A DNA stretch of 64,000 bases, taken from assembly GCA_013368445.1 (NCBI GenBank), contig JAACJO010000010.1, forward strand, positions 124,001-188,000. The letters run 5' to 3'. Position numbers and translations under genes: made by a program. Source of the DNA: Leucocoprinus leucothites (taxonomy: Eukaryota > Basidiomycota > Agaricomycetes > Agaricales > Agaricaceae). This document shows, one piece after another, positions 34,221 through 47,200 of the stretch (positions are counted from its first letter, which is position 1; each line of letters starts with the position of its first letter). The notes under the pieces were generated by a model. That model saw nothing but the letters and a program-made list of their open reading frames with translations. It did no database searches and was not told the origin of the DNA.

Positions 34221-35663
34221 AAACTGAGTAGCGGAAGGGCCGATGGAAGTACGAGAATGAAAATAGGAAACTATTCGGAAGAGCAATTTATTTCGAACCC
34301 ATTTTTACTCTATCTCCTTTACGAGTGCGGGCTGCCAGTGATCCTGTTCAACCGAGAAGACGAGTGGTGTTGTGCGGAGGTTTCTGTTCTTCATTCGCCT
34401 TCACAGGGACACAACACGAACCCTTGATATCATCATTCTTGGATTCCGCAGAAATGAGGGGCGTTACGGTGTAGCTGTGAGAGATGAGTCAGAAACGGTT
34501 TCTCGCCAGCGTTCAAGTTATCGCATCAGCGATTCATGACAGACGGCTTTAGCGCGTGTCGTCTCATCTCGGATTCTCGTCCATGGGACACTCAGAAACT
34601 GGCCTCGGTGAGTGTATTGTACCCCTTCTACTCGACCTCGAAAAGGCTTGGGCAGTGGTTAATTTTTACCAACTCTTCGGTCGGATTGGGACACGCAGTC
34701 TTACCCATCGAGTTACTAAGCTCTAACCAAGGTTATGGGGAGTACCACCACGTAGCCCACATCAAATATTAAACGTACCAGAGAAGCCTACGAGAAAGGC
34801 CGTGTGCGACTGAGAGAATCAGGGTGAGTAGCTGAACTTGGGCTGGTGTGAACCAGCGGCCGAGTACACGATTTATTGGAACAGGGAAAAAGGGGGCAAA
34901 GTGGTACCTTTTCTGCGTATTTCGAGATCATTTGGTTGGGGTCGTAGGGCACTTTGAGCGGAAGAACCAGAGCCAGCCATATGTTCAAGTTACTATATCT
35001 GAGGCGTTCTAGGAGTTGTTTATATTGGTAAAGAGTGTCGAACGACCTGAACTAGCGATTTGTGCTATTTTTTATGTGCTTTCCGAGCGAATGTTACCAG
35101 CTAATAGCGTTCACTATAATCACCTTTCAGTAAACCGAAGACGGTGGTGGTGACAGCGCGATGAGGGAGAGCATGAGCAACCAATTGGTCTGGGATCCGG
35201 ATGACAATGTTGAGTGTTGATGGATGTTAGTAGTTCATTCCAGGCTATACATAACAGGCATATCGCCTGAGCCTGCGGTCAAAACTCGGGGAAGTCTGCC
35301 TATGCAGTGGCTTGCATTTTATCCAACGCATGTCATAGGTTTGTGCTGAAAAACTTTCTGAAGGACAGCACCTCCTTTCCCTACCCTTGACAAAATCTGA
35401 GGTTCAAATCGACAGTGGGTCGAACGGTCACCGTCATGGCTTTGACGAATAATTCAAGCCGGCGATGGCGAAAGATGAACGTTTGAACATGAATGATGCA
35501 TTGGTCCGGATCCAGCTTCCGCCGGATCAGTCGACCCCCGATCGAAGAAGGGCTAAACGCTGGTCGTGACTTACCAAAAAATTCTTGTATATTCTTAAGC
35601 GCATCGGCATTATCTAAGCGTGAACCAGAAGGTTCTACACAGAAAGAGCGGAAAACAATCTAT
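34221..35663. other. Intergenic stretch without a recognised gene
   Basis: Small open frames only; none shows a domain, a good splice pattern or a paralogue in the window. Confidence 0.5.
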
Positions 35664-35758
35664 AGCCCACCACGAGGGTCTAATTCGCAGCCTTTAAGTT
35701 ATCAGCCTACCACTGGCAGATAAGAGTCTGACGCTCTATCTGATTGAGCTAGGCGGGC
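35664..35758 (-). pseudogene. tRNA-Lys(CTT) pseudogene
   Basis: The minus strand closely matches the tRNA-Lys at 23336: the same acceptor stem GCCCGCC/GGTGGGC and the same 5' half to the anticodon CTT. The critical parts are damaged. CGG of the A box is CAG; the B box GAGTTCGACCC is GAATTAGACCC; and the 3' anticodon stem TCTGA is lost, so TCAGA is unpaired. The intron region is longer and unrelated. It is unlikely to be transcribed or folded as a tRNA. Confidence 0.85.
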
Positions 35759-35815
35759 GCACGTGATCAATGGTCATTTTTAGGCACCAGTACTCAACAC
35801 AAGACACTCGGTAAC

Positions 35816-37399
35816 TCAAGCACTAACACAGTCATCGGGTTTACCGTCACCTTTGAGCTCCGCCAATAATGCCTTCTCCTTCTTCCTGTTTGCCTCTACG
35901 CTCCTCGCGACCTCCTCAATCTCACTTTCAACCCTCATCTTGACCAGTGCGGCGGGCATTTTAGCCCTGGCTTGTCGCCTGACATCGAAAATGGAGCTGG
36001 TCCGAGGCCCTACGGTTAGCATACAAGATTCCAGACTCGCAGTATAGGGCGCCTACCTATCTTTGGAGTTGGACCTGCTGCTTCGAGTGCGCATGCTGAG
36101 AGGAGGGCTCAGGACCGATCCATATACTGAGCTTTCCCTTCGACATGACGAGTCGCTCGGTGAACGCGGCCCCATGTTCGCTAAATCCTCCAAACGATAT
36201 ATAGTCAAACCTGGTTCAATTGGATCCAAGGTCGGGATGCGATCGATTGAAGGCGCTTCAAATTCCGTTGTCGCGATTTCATCCTTGGACGAAAACTCAT
36301 TCGCCTCCTTCGAGTCACCTGGACTCGAAGTCGTCGGATCACCTTTTTCCATAAGCTCGGTTACGCTAGGAGGTCTCTTCCTCCTTCCTCCCTTGTTCTC
36401 GCCTTCCTTCGAGGCATAATCTTCCACGCAAGTAAAGTCGACCTCAATGTCCCTCGATTTATCCAATACGGCCGCCGCCGTCCGCTCTGCCCAACCACCT
36501 GGCATTGACTTCACTTTTCCACCAACCTCTCTACTCCTTCCCAGGTCTTTGTCAAGGCTAAGGCCGCTAAAATTCAAGTCGATGTCGAGTTTGGGAGGGA
36601 GGTCAAGCGTGAACCTGACGGAGGGTTTGGGGTCGACCATCTTCGGGTTCATGATTGACCTCGACGGCTGTACTTGAAGGCCAGGATTGCTACTCGTTGT
36701 GGTCTTCATAATTCCTTGCGTATGACTTGATGTAATGCGATGCCTATATCCTCCCTCCTTTCCGTCGTTGTCCCATCCGTTGAACGACGATCCCCTCCCT
36801 ACGTCCACCCCGAGTCCACGAATCGCCGGAGATTTATTGCTCATAATGCTCATTTCCTCTAACCTTTCCATCCGTTCCCTATCCGGATCTACTAGCATCT
36901 GACCCTGTTGGCTTTTCCTACCAATACCTCCGAAGAGCGAAGCGCTCCCCGCCTTGACGTCTGAGACGATATTTAGGCTGATCTTGGAGGCCTTACGGGC
37001 GATCCGGGAAGGAGATCCTGGGCCTAACGTATGAGGACGCTTATCCAGGGAAGGGAGAGGTCCAATCTCCACGGGAGGGGACAGTGTGTTTGTCGTTGGG
37101 GCTGGAGTCGGCGGGACACCACTGCTGGAATATCTTACTATTGCCATGGAATTGAAATCCAAAGAAGAGACTCTCGTCGTGCTCTGCGGCTCTAATCCAC
37201 CAGAGCAATAGCTCGTGCTATCAAGTTCATTGGACCCCATCAACGTGGTCGGATGAAGGCCCATATTCGATGCACGCGCCAGGGGAAGAGGAGGTAATGA
37301 AGGTGCTCGTGAATCACTAGCGCTCGTATTGGCTATCGCCATACGACTTTTTCGCTTCTTCATAAAGGGAAGATGGGAAGTCAGGAGCGACGACGGCAT
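35816..37399 (-). CDS. Protein of unknown function, disordered with C-terminal helix, 507 residues
   Basis: Two exons, 37399-36057 and 35996-35816 (1524 nt, in frame). The intron has a CTAAC branch sequence, and a CAG acceptor is the only one that keeps the frame. The first 450 residues are Ser/Pro/Arg-rich with short conserved-looking pieces, such as KASKISLNIVSDVKAGSASL and VRFTLDLPPKLDIDLNFSGL. The last 55 residues form a charged helix (VKMRVESEIEEVARSVEANR), possibly coiled coil. I do not recognise the family. Another open frame continues upstream to about 37499 in a different frame (MSESCRSPTSPTSP), so an extra 5' exon is possible. Confidence 0.7.
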
Positions 37400-37772
37400 T
37401 GTCGAGTATATCTGATGGTTGTCGACTGGTGTTATATTGTCGACTATCGGGTGAAGTTGGAGAGGTGGGAGAGCGACACGATTCGGACATTGTCATCATT
37501 GGGTTTCAGACTAGTGGGCCGCATCTCAATTAGCCATGAACCCAAATTAAGAACAGACCACATCTGCAGGGATGTAGCATTCGGTTGCCATCATTATTAC
37601 TGCCGTTTTGTACACTGAGGCGGAAAAGTCGCAAATCATCACACTACGAAGAATAATACGAGTTCGATTGTTCAACAGTAATTCTGTAAAGCACTTTACG
37701 TATATAAGCATATCGAAAAAGGTCATTGTCTAATCGCCAGGCGGGGCACTCTTTTCAACTATCGTTTAAGCT
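37400..37772. other. Intergenic stretch upstream of the unknown gene
   Basis: It holds the probable promoter of the minus-strand gene at 35816-37399 and the 3' end of the first laccase gene. No separate gene is seen. Confidence 0.5.
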
Positions 37773-40040
37773 CTATGTAGGGGTCGTCGAGTTATCGACC
37801 TGAGGTACCTTGACGGTATCTGGAAGAGCATCCCAAGCTGGGCACAGCTGGTCCCATTCGGCTATATCATTTTTGGTGAGCATCTGATTGAGGCCTCGGA
37901 TCATGAAATAATATACGAACTTGGAATGTTACGATTCGCGGAAGCAACGTCGTCTGGTGCTTCGGCAAACACGACGGCGAGACCCCTGGGAAACTTGTGA
38001 ATCAAGAGAATACTAATAGGTGTGTCCATCACTCACATTCCGTAGTGGAAATTGATGTGACTGGATCACAGCGCGGCTCTCTTAGTAAACAACATGGCTG
38101 AAGTTTCTGACTACGACGTACCAACGTAGAATCCATGGACCGGGATTATCCGTACGGAACCGTATGACGACAAAGTCGCCCACTGTGTCACCAGCACTGA
38201 CCACATCTCTTTGAACAGGATTCGCAAAGTTAAAGCATTCATGGTCAGCGCTCTTCACCACGCTGAAAGTGTGCTTATTATTCTCGTCAGTTCTATTTGT
38301 ACCACAGCCCATTTTGAACCAAACTCTTACCCCGTGAAGACTTATCGGGTGAGGACCTCCCGTTACACCACTGTTCAGCACGATCTGAACTGTTTTGTTC
38401 CTCTCCACCGTGAGCACTCCCCCCTGTGGCATGAGATCTTGTGCAGTACGAGCACCACTCAAGATTTGCATCAACACCGGTGTGGTTGGAGGAACAAAGC
38501 TCTGGTTGTTAATGGTGAACTTGAGGGCAACTAAGTCTAAACCGAGAGTTAGGTTGAACGTAACATCGGCACCGTCGGGCGTTGGGTCCCCTGGAGCTGC
38601 TGGGTTGACCAAGGGATGTAAATCGACTTCCCGTAGAGTGACTATGTTGTCGTCTTGCTTTGACTTTGGATCTCTACGAGGAGCACCTCTGTACCTCAAA
38701 ATTGCCGAATTCACGCCGTTTTCGAAAGTGGTGGAGAGATTCCTGGCTCCTGTATTGGGTAGCGCCCGAATCCAATAATTATCGACCTTCTGGTTTGCGT
38801 TGAGAACGACGGAATAGCGTTGTCCTGGCGTTGATTTCCCGTCAGTGGACAAATCACATGTTCTGTACAACAAGGAAATTTACCTGCGAATATCTGGAGA
38901 CTCTGAACTATGAAGGGCTGGGTAGCTACCGAGTCGGCCTCTACGACCATGAGATCGTGGCAATCGATAGAAAACATGAAGTTCGGATCACAAGAAATGG
39001 AGACGAGGCGGAGGCGATAACGCTTCCCGTGGTCCACATTTATGACGGCCAGCTCAGCATTTGGTCCCCCAGGAAATCTTCCCTTCCCATTTATGAGAGT
39101 CGAATCTGCCATAGAAATGCCCTTGATTGATGAGGCCACCTCGTGGTATCTTCGATGTTTGGATTTCAGTCGATGTCACCCTTACGACGCAAAAATAGAA
39201 CTCACAGCTCGCTCAGTGTAATGATATGTGCATCTTGGTTCGTCTTTAGTACGGAGGTGTAGACTTGCGGTATGTAACTTACCATCGTCCACTAGATGAA
39301 CAAAATAGTATGAGAAGTGATTCGAGAGCAAAGATAGAGCTCACACACCATCGTAAAACGTTTTGAGTGGGTCATTAGGGTCTCGAACGATGATGGCACC
39401 GCGAACCCCATCACAATACTGTAGTTCTGCGAAATAGCTTTGGGTTAGCCAAGATTTAATTCATACTAGATACATATATGACCTCACGTTCATGCGAGTG
39501 ATACCAAAATGAGCCTGCACGGTCTGCCTGAAATGTGTACTCAAAGGAATTGCCGGGGGCAATGGGACACTGGGTAATTCCAGATGCACCGTCCATGAAA
39601 TTGTTGTTATGTTGGGTGAATCCATGCCAGTTCTATTCGTGGTTCAAATACTGTAGTGCTGATCAATAGCAGGAAAACTTACGATACTTGTTCCCCTCGA
39701 CTGCGTCGGATCTGTTAGTTTATTGACCACCTTTATCCTGAAATGATCACCCTAGTGTTCTCGATGAGAGAAGACCTTTAAAAATAGCCTGTTGGCGCAT
39801 TTAACGTACCTTCATAGCTGTGATCACAGGCCCCGGATGTTCATGGTTAACGAGCGAAGCGCTGAGTAGAAATAATGTAAATAATTTCAATAGTCTCTGA
39901 AAGACCTCAACTTACGCTCTCTTGAACCCGTCAGGACTGATATTCGCATTTGCAATACTAAGTGTTGATACAGGTCCAAGTGCAGCAGATGTAGCTGCTA
40001 CTAAGGACAAGATGCCCGCTAGGTATGACACCAACCCCAT
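37773..40040 (-). CDS. Laccase-like multicopper oxidase lacking type-2 copper ligands, 531 residues
   Basis: Thirteen exons with clean splice sites join in frame (1596 nt): 40040-39916, 39861-39810, 39751-39683, 39632-39488, 39426-39349, 39291-39283 (9-nt micro-exon), 39233-39206, 39149-38884, 38824-38331, 38273-38122, 38060-38037, 37985-37921 and 37861-37773. A signal peptide ([20 protein letters not shown]) points to secretion. All three cupredoxin domains are present. The copper motifs are altered. L1 is N-W-H-G (Asn83 for the type-2 His). L2 WYHSH is normal. L3 is H-P-I-S-L-H-G (Ser419 for the second type-2 His). L4 is R-C-H-I-N-F-H (Arg472 for a type-3 His). The type-1 ligands His416, Cys473 and His478 are kept. 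Oxygen reduction is not expected, while type-1 copper could still bind. It is downstream of, and co-oriented with, the normal laccase. Confidence 0.92.
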
Positions 40041-41942
40041 TGTGCCTCGATTTCAAGAGAAGAACGTATACACTTGACAGGGAAGAGAAAGGATTGATCA
40101 CATAGAAAAAGGACAATGTTGTCTCTGCTTTTAACATGACATGGTGAGAAATAATTTGCCGTCTCGTACAAGGGGCCCTGCGTCTGGACGCGAAGAGATT
40201 GTCCTGCTAGGTTTGATGCAGATTTGATGATCAAGGCGTCATCAAGATGTGAAAACAATCACCTCAATTCTTCTTATGAGGATTTCGACGGAGAGAAGTG
40301 TAGATGGACTGAAATTCACATGTTTGACTCACCAACGTGAGACTAGTAGACTATAGTGGGGGTACACCCATAATTGAAGAGGGCTATACTGATCAACTCG
40401 GAGGTCAATGATGAAATCTGTCATCCCAGCGCTGTACGGTTTGAGTTAGCGCTTATTTTATGGCCCATAAAGCCGGGATAGCTCAGACTTTACAGCCGAA
40501 ATATTGAATATTGGAGGCTCTTGGGTGTAGGAGTAGGATAAACCACGAAAAGCACTGAAAGATTCCGGAGTATTTGTTCCAGGAGCTGGAAGAACTTACA
40601 GGGAGAACGTCTAAATTAAGGCCACTTGGCCTTGCCTTTGACTGCCGTCGCTCATGTTGTGATCTTACATATCGCTCGCGATAGATAGAATCAGAATCAT
40701 TCCAAACTTCTGGATATAACTGTTTTGCCCCACGAGAACCATGACGGTGAACATAGCTGTATTCAACTGCAAGAGTTTGAAATTTAATTTGGGTCAAAGT
40801 TCACTTGATTGGCTCAGTTTTTGGGAACCCTCAGACTTAATGGCTAGTATTGCACAAACCTAGGTCATACAGGTACATGATATATCTGGTATCACAGTAC
40901 CAAACAGCTGATAGAAATCTCTCATATTTTGGTTTTATATCACTTCTCACAGTCATGAATTGTCACAGTCCTTTCACAAGGCTCGCAGCAGACCGAGTGC
41001 CGTAAGTTGGGCTAATGGAAGCTAAGATTCTTGTAGCACTCCGTCAGGTAAGGTCGACTTGGCGTAGTCTACTGGATAGCTTAGAGTTGGACAATGAGCA
41101 CTGGATACTCGGACCTCAACCATGTGACAACTGAAACCAAATTTTGGGATGGAACCTGCCAAGGTGCAACGCTTCTTCAAGATGGCGTGCATATCTAGAC
41201 GAAGGGAAAATGCCTCCCTTCTAGGAATACATACATCGTCATCCCATGATCCTGTGAGCTGCCATGTCTATGTACTTCTACCATACTGAGAGTCAAGCCT
41301 TCGAAGTACTCTATGTTCTGGCGGTGTCAGAAAGCGACGTCAGAAAGAGAGCAAAGCTGCTATCTTCATCCTTGTAGCAAGATATTTTATCACGAAGAGT
41401 ACTGAAGGATTAATTCCCAATGACAACCGACGAGAGCTTATGCTACGAAAGCAATGTTACTACGTCAAGCAAAGAATATAAATAGCCAGGACACTTATTT
41501 TTCGCTTCTATGGTGCGCGCTCCCACGTTGATGCATTCTCAGATCAAATTTCGATGCATCCAGGGACTGCATGAGCTTTTATTACTGGGAATATCACCAG
41601 GCCATATGTCTGGGAGGCCATAAATCACCGTAGACATCGGAGAGAGCAAAATGCCTTCGACGCGTCAAGCACTTCTGGTGGCGGCTTCTCACGACTAGTG
41701 CTACTACAACCTCTGATTCCCGATCGATCATTTTAGGCAACGGTAGAACTAAAATCAAAGTAGTACCTAATACATGTCTGTTGCAACATGAGGTTCACCT
41801 TTACAAGGTATACTCGAGGGTGTGTGTCAATAATATCGTTAAAATGAAATAATCAATGAGCAATTACGAATTAATCATCGAGTAATCGAGAGTCCTCAAG
41901 AGTCCTAGAGTAAATAAGAAACGGGTATAGTGTCTTGTTCCT
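40041..41942. other. Intergenic stretch between the two laccase genes
   Basis: 1.9 kb with no convincing gene. It must hold the promoter of the laccase-like gene (start at 40040); no clear TATA box is seen near that start. A minus-strand open frame near 40483-40797 has no recognised domain. Confidence 0.5.
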
Positions 41943-44175
41943 TTACGGTGACGTCGAGTTCACTCCTGGATGGGTTCCGGTAATAGAGATGGGAAGAGAA
42001 TCCCAGGCAGGGCAGAGCTGGTCCCATGCGTCTAGATCACCATCAGTTCACCGAATCCCTGTATGTCACGAGAAATGAAAGAACATACCCGGTGTGTTCT
42101 TATTGGCAGAAGGCGTCTGTTCCGGTGCCTCGGCAAACACGATTGCAAGACCACTGTGGGTTCCATCAGCATCTCATGCGTCTCGAAACAAATAAGACTC
42201 ACATGTCAAGATGGAAATCGATGTGACTGGGAGGCAGCATTTTCAATCCATCAACCTTATGATCGAAGTCAATGATGACTTACCAATGAAGAATCCATGG
42301 TCCAGGATTGTCCGTTCGGAAGCGAATAGCCACATAGTCGCCCTCAGTCTCACCCACGTTGACAACGTCTCGCTGAATGGGGTTCAGGAAATTGAAGGGC
42401 GCATCGGCGCTCTTCACTACACTGAAGGTATGCTGAATCGTGAAATCAGTATCAGCGCACGCGACAGAGTGAAGAGCATACCCCATGAAGATGGAATGGA
42501 TGAGGTCCTCCAATCAAACCACTAGGCATATTGATCTGGACTACTTTGTTCCTTTCCACGGTGAGCACTCCACCATGAGGCAAGAGGTCGTGCGCATTGC
42601 GAGCACCACTCAAGATCTGCAGTAGAACTGGTACTGTCGGCGGAGTGAAACTTTCGTTGTTGATGCTGAACTTGAAAGTCGGTTCGTCGAAGGAGAATGT
42701 GAGATTAAAAGTAACGTCGGCGCCATTGGGTGTTGGCCTTCCTGGTGCAAATGGATTGTGGAGAGGGTGCAAGTCCGTCTCTGAGAGCGCATTTACATTC
42801 TTCTGCTGGTTTGATTTCGGCTCTCTATTAGGTGCACCTTTGTACCTCAATATAGCGGAGTTTACACCGTTAGCAAAGGTTGTCGAAATATTTCTGTTTC
42901 CTGAATTAGGCAAAGCTCTAATCCAATAGTTGTCGACCCGTTGATTTGTATGCAGGACGGCGGAATATCGTTGTCCTGATAGAGGCAGGTGTTAGTGTTA
43001 GTCTTGCAGTCTACTTGTAGCACTTCACCTGCTAAGATCTGTAGACGGTTGACGGTGTGAGGTAACGTAGCTACCGAATCAGTCTCGATGACCGTGAGGT
43101 CATGGCCGTCAATAGAAAAGGTGAAATTAGGGTCACAGGATATGGATATCAACCGCAACCGATAACGTTTCCCCGGCTGCACATTTACAACGGAGAGGTC
43201 GGCATTCGGTCCCCCAGGAAAACGTCCTTTTCCATTTATCAAAGTGGTATCTTGCATGGAAATTCCTGTAATCGAAGGTGCCAGCTCATGGTACCTACAC
43301 AAGAACTATGAGATGGAAGTGATGTAATAAAATAGAAGAAACCCCGTACCAGTCGGACAGCGTGATTATGGTGGACTCTAGTGTTTTACGTGAGCAAAAG
43401 ATGCACTGATTTTGTGCAGTCGATAACCTTACCGTCGTCAACTGCAGGAAGATGCTTTAGCGTGGTTAAACGGGCAGGTCGATCTGAATGGCTCACCATC
43501 GTAAAATACCTTGAGCGGATCCTTGGGGTCTTGAACAATGAGTGCACCACGGACTCCGTCACAGTATTGCACACCTGTTACATAGTGCATGAGATGACGC
43601 CTAATCTTAGAATGGGCTTCTTCTCACCAAAATGAGAATGATACCAGTAGGTCCCCTCAATATCGGCCGTCATGGTGTAAAGAAATGAATCCCCGGGAGC
43701 AATGGGGCACTGGGTGACACCAGGAACGCCATCCATGAAGTTGTTACCACGCTGAAGAATGCCATGCCAGTGCTATTCAAGCATAAGGAAAACGGTAGCT
43801 TGGGTAGATTAAACGGAGAAGCGCACTATGCTGGTACCTCTTAGTTGCAGTGGATCAGTCAGCTTATTGACAACGTTTAACTTTAGTCGATCGCCCTGAC
43901 AAAAGACCTTTGAGTGTGGCTTGACGCCCGGCATTGTTTGGGCCATACCTTTTTCACCATGATTACAGGGGCTGGATGGACACCGTTTATGAGGGACGCT
44001 CTGAAGGAGGGACTCAGGATGATTATTAAACTCTGAAGAACGATGCTTACGCTCGTGAAACACCATCTGGCGCAATATCCGCGTTCGCCAGGTTGAGCGT
44101 AGCCACGGGACCGAGGGACGCTAAGCCGACAGTGGCTAATGAGAGAATAATCGCAAGACATAGACTCCTGGCCAT
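41943..44175 (-). CDS. Laccase (multicopper phenol oxidase), 530 residues
   Basis: Thirteen exons (1593 nt, in frame) with lengths identical to those of the neighbouring gene except exon 10, which is one codon shorter. Exons run 44175-44051, 44000-43949, 43895-43827, 43772-43628, 43574-43497, 43441-43433 (9 nt), 43377-43350, 43294-43029, 42975-42482, 42432-42284, 42226-42203, 42153-42089 and 42031-41943. The signal peptide is [20 protein letters not shown]. All copper-binding motifs are canonical: [19 protein letters not shown] and HCHIDFH with a downstream Leu at the axial position. It would be a secreted enzyme that oxidises phenols and reduces O2 to water, used in lignin, humus or pigment chemistry. 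LSDWYHE and QYCDGVRG are family landmarks. It arose by tandem duplication with the 37773-40040 gene. Confidence 0.95.
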
Positions 44176-44240
44176 CCTGTAAACGCCGGTGAACGAGGAG
44201 GGAGTATAGGCGATTCAGATAAGTTAACATTCAGAGCAGT

Positions 44241-44246
44241 TTTATA
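44241..44246 (-). promoter_or_regulatory. TATA box of the laccase gene
   Basis: TATAAA on the minus strand, 65 bp upstream of the laccase start codon at 44175. The distance is normal for a fungal TATA promoter with a short leader. No matching box is seen at the sister gene. Confidence 0.6.
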
Positions 44247-47200
44247 CTCAGTGAAATGATGATGACACAAATAAAACACCCAATATTCAGAAGGAGTAAC
44301 ACAAAGTTGTTATCAACTGCCTGGGGCATTTTGTGGGAATAGATGTCTGTCTCCAGCTTGTTTGAGGATGCAGCGCCATGAGCGCACTCGCAGGGGTGAC
44401 ACATGTAACCGAGCTCGATCTATTCGCCGTTGCCTTGATCGTTATCCTATCAATCACTTAAAGTAATCGAGGAGCTGTCAAGAGCTGTTCTCGTCCGAAG
44501 CCTAGGAGATGCATAAGTAGCTATTCTGGGAATCGAATAAATCATGGCTGAATCACTGCCTTGGCTGAAGACCATTCGAAATTCTGAGCACGGTTCCAGC
44601 AGGAAGATCCAGCTCTGTTCAATGTGTCATTTACAGTTCATAGTAAGTCGCTGGACTCGCAGATGTTGTGCCAACGGGTTAAGCGACGACTGCTACACGA
44701 AACCAATCACGAACCTCACCTAATACACCACATGGGCAATGTGAATCTCCGATTGTCTCGAAACCCGTAGTCCGGAGAGGCCACACAGTTCTCCCATAAA
44801 GAAGCAGCGCATTTAATCTCAATTGATTCAGGCTCTTCTCAGCCGCACCACACACCGGACTTGAATCCCAGGGCACAAGGGCGGCGACCCTGAAAGTCAA
44901 GCTTCAAGTATTCCTTTGGGTTCGAGTTAATGGACGCACTTAATTCCCCAATGGCTACGGCGATGGAGACATCACCGCATAGGATAACAACACAGTGACG
45001 CTGACATGTGGCAGAGCTGAAATGGGTTATTTGAATCTGTTTGTGTACCACAGTTTGGTAAAGGCATCAGGGCACCGGTTCCTCAAAAGAGGGCTCGGCG
45101 ACACTCAAACGTTGAACCTCTCATTCAGCGCAAAGCCCACCGTCAGGGTGAAGCCAAGGCTACAGTGTCCAGCTCCATTGAGATAAGTCAAAGTGAGGTA
45201 TACACGAGGTGACAGACTTTCATATCACAGTCGCGAGCGACCATCAGCAGCCAGCTGTCTGGGTCCTTGAAAGATGTTGGACAGATCAAAAACACCAGTC
45301 TCTTGCCTCTAGAATCGCGATCTCTTGCTAATTGGTTTCTCTGCATACTGAGGGTGATCCGAAGTCATCGAATCAGCCAAGAGATTTTAGCAATTCTTGA
45401 AGCCGAAACGGGAGCCTGAGCATTAGTTGCTCTGCAAGAACGGAAATTACTACTAAGTGCCCATTGTGTCCGAACTAGAATCAGACTTTCTAAGTAACTC
45501 AAGTAAGGGCTACTTTCTAGTGTGGACAGCAAATGGCGAGTAGCTTTGCCTTCGCATGTGTACTCAGAGACGCAATCACACCGTCCGAGGTCTGGCATAT
45601 TACTGACTGGTCATCATACTAGTTGTCAAAGTCATCCAGGACATATGAAGTAATATAATCTACCTAGCTCCGAGCCTAGATAAATATCAGGCCTAGACAC
45701 AACAGAATGAAGGTACCTGTATATCAAATCGGAATCATGGAATGCGGCCAGATTTCGAGTGCTAGCTGGCGGGTATGCTCTCAGAGCGCCCACAACTCAT
45801 AAATATCATTGATAGGTACAATCACTCTGCATCTAACCGAGGAACCATGCTCCTATGCAGAGATTAAATTACTCCTTGACCCTCGGCTGTAAGCTTTACC
45901 TCTCCCGACTTTTGTTTTGCCAAAGATGAGATTCACACATTCGAGTCACTACAAAAATGGATATCAATCAGGCTTCAAGGTCCATGACGTTAGTCCCGGG
46001 TTTGGCATGATTACTGTCCAGGTTCATGTTCTAACCGGAATGTTCGAGCTGCTACGGGACATTGGGTCAACGTACCACTCCTAGGGTATAGGAACCCGAG
46101 ACCGAAATGCGGTTTGGCGTATTAATGTCAAGCTTTCCTCAGGTTACATGTCAAAACCAGTGACTTGCGCTATTAAACCGCATACTGTATACTAATAACC
46201 CTCCTCGGAGTTGTCTGGCATGTAGGAGGTCAAACCATTGATTGACTGTACCTGCTCATTCTATCTAGTTGGATCTCCGGTGTTGGTCGGACATATCATG
46301 GCTTCAGCCTTTCTTTCTTTCTTACTCAAATCCAAAATTAGTGTGGGAATGAAGAGAGAAACCCCAGCTGGGCCGCCACCCACTTTCTTTGAACAGCGTC
46401 TTGCTTTGGTATCCTGAGCTTCCCTCCATTTCCCAGAGCCCTGTTGACCGTCTGGCCAATTTAAGGCCCGACTATTTTGAAAGTTCCACGTCACCGCACA
46501 ACAACCTCGTTCTGCGCGCAAGTCGGGAGCCTCGGAAATGTGGAGTTATGATTCGCATCGTCCCGCAGGTTCAATGTGGGCTCGTCGGAAGTTTGCGGCT
46601 TATTCCGCCCACAGTTTACTAGATTGCCAGGGAATATGGTGGTCCTGAGCCATCTGGTAGTAAGAGTCAAACATACCTGGTCCTGGGACACAGCATAATC
46701 CCAGTCCTTAGCGTCACGCTTGGGCAGCTCGGCGATGTGTTTTGTAGTGAACTCAAGCTGTGGGACATCTGTATTTTGGTATAAAATATGTGGGACTTTG
46801 CGCTCCTTCTTTCCAAGTTCCTGGTTTTCCCTGGTCTAGTGCCCAGGGACCCCTGTCTGCAGTACATAGAGAGGCGCGAAGTGATCAGATATGCTGCAGC
46901 ATTGTCAAAAATTATTCTTCAGTTTTTTTTGTTGAAACACAGTTCCAGGACTTCTGCGAAATATCCGTACCTCGAAATATACCCATAATTTGACATCGAA
47001 TTGCATTCTCCAGCTCTGGATCATCCCGCGATGTCATGCAAACCCGAGGTCTCAGCAATTTGGAAGCACTGTTCGTCGCAGTGATCGGCTTTTCAAGTCC
47101 AAGAGCATTGTGTCCCACGACTAACATATCAGACTTGAATAATAGCTTCACCACATGTTTGTGCGATATGACCGCAATGCGCCAACGCTTGTTCTCTGAG

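Noticed and set aside
37317..37499. Upstream Ser/Pro-rich frame as an extra first exon of the 35816-37399 gene
   Set aside because: No splice pair of acceptable length joins it in frame to the main exon; mentioned only as an alternative.
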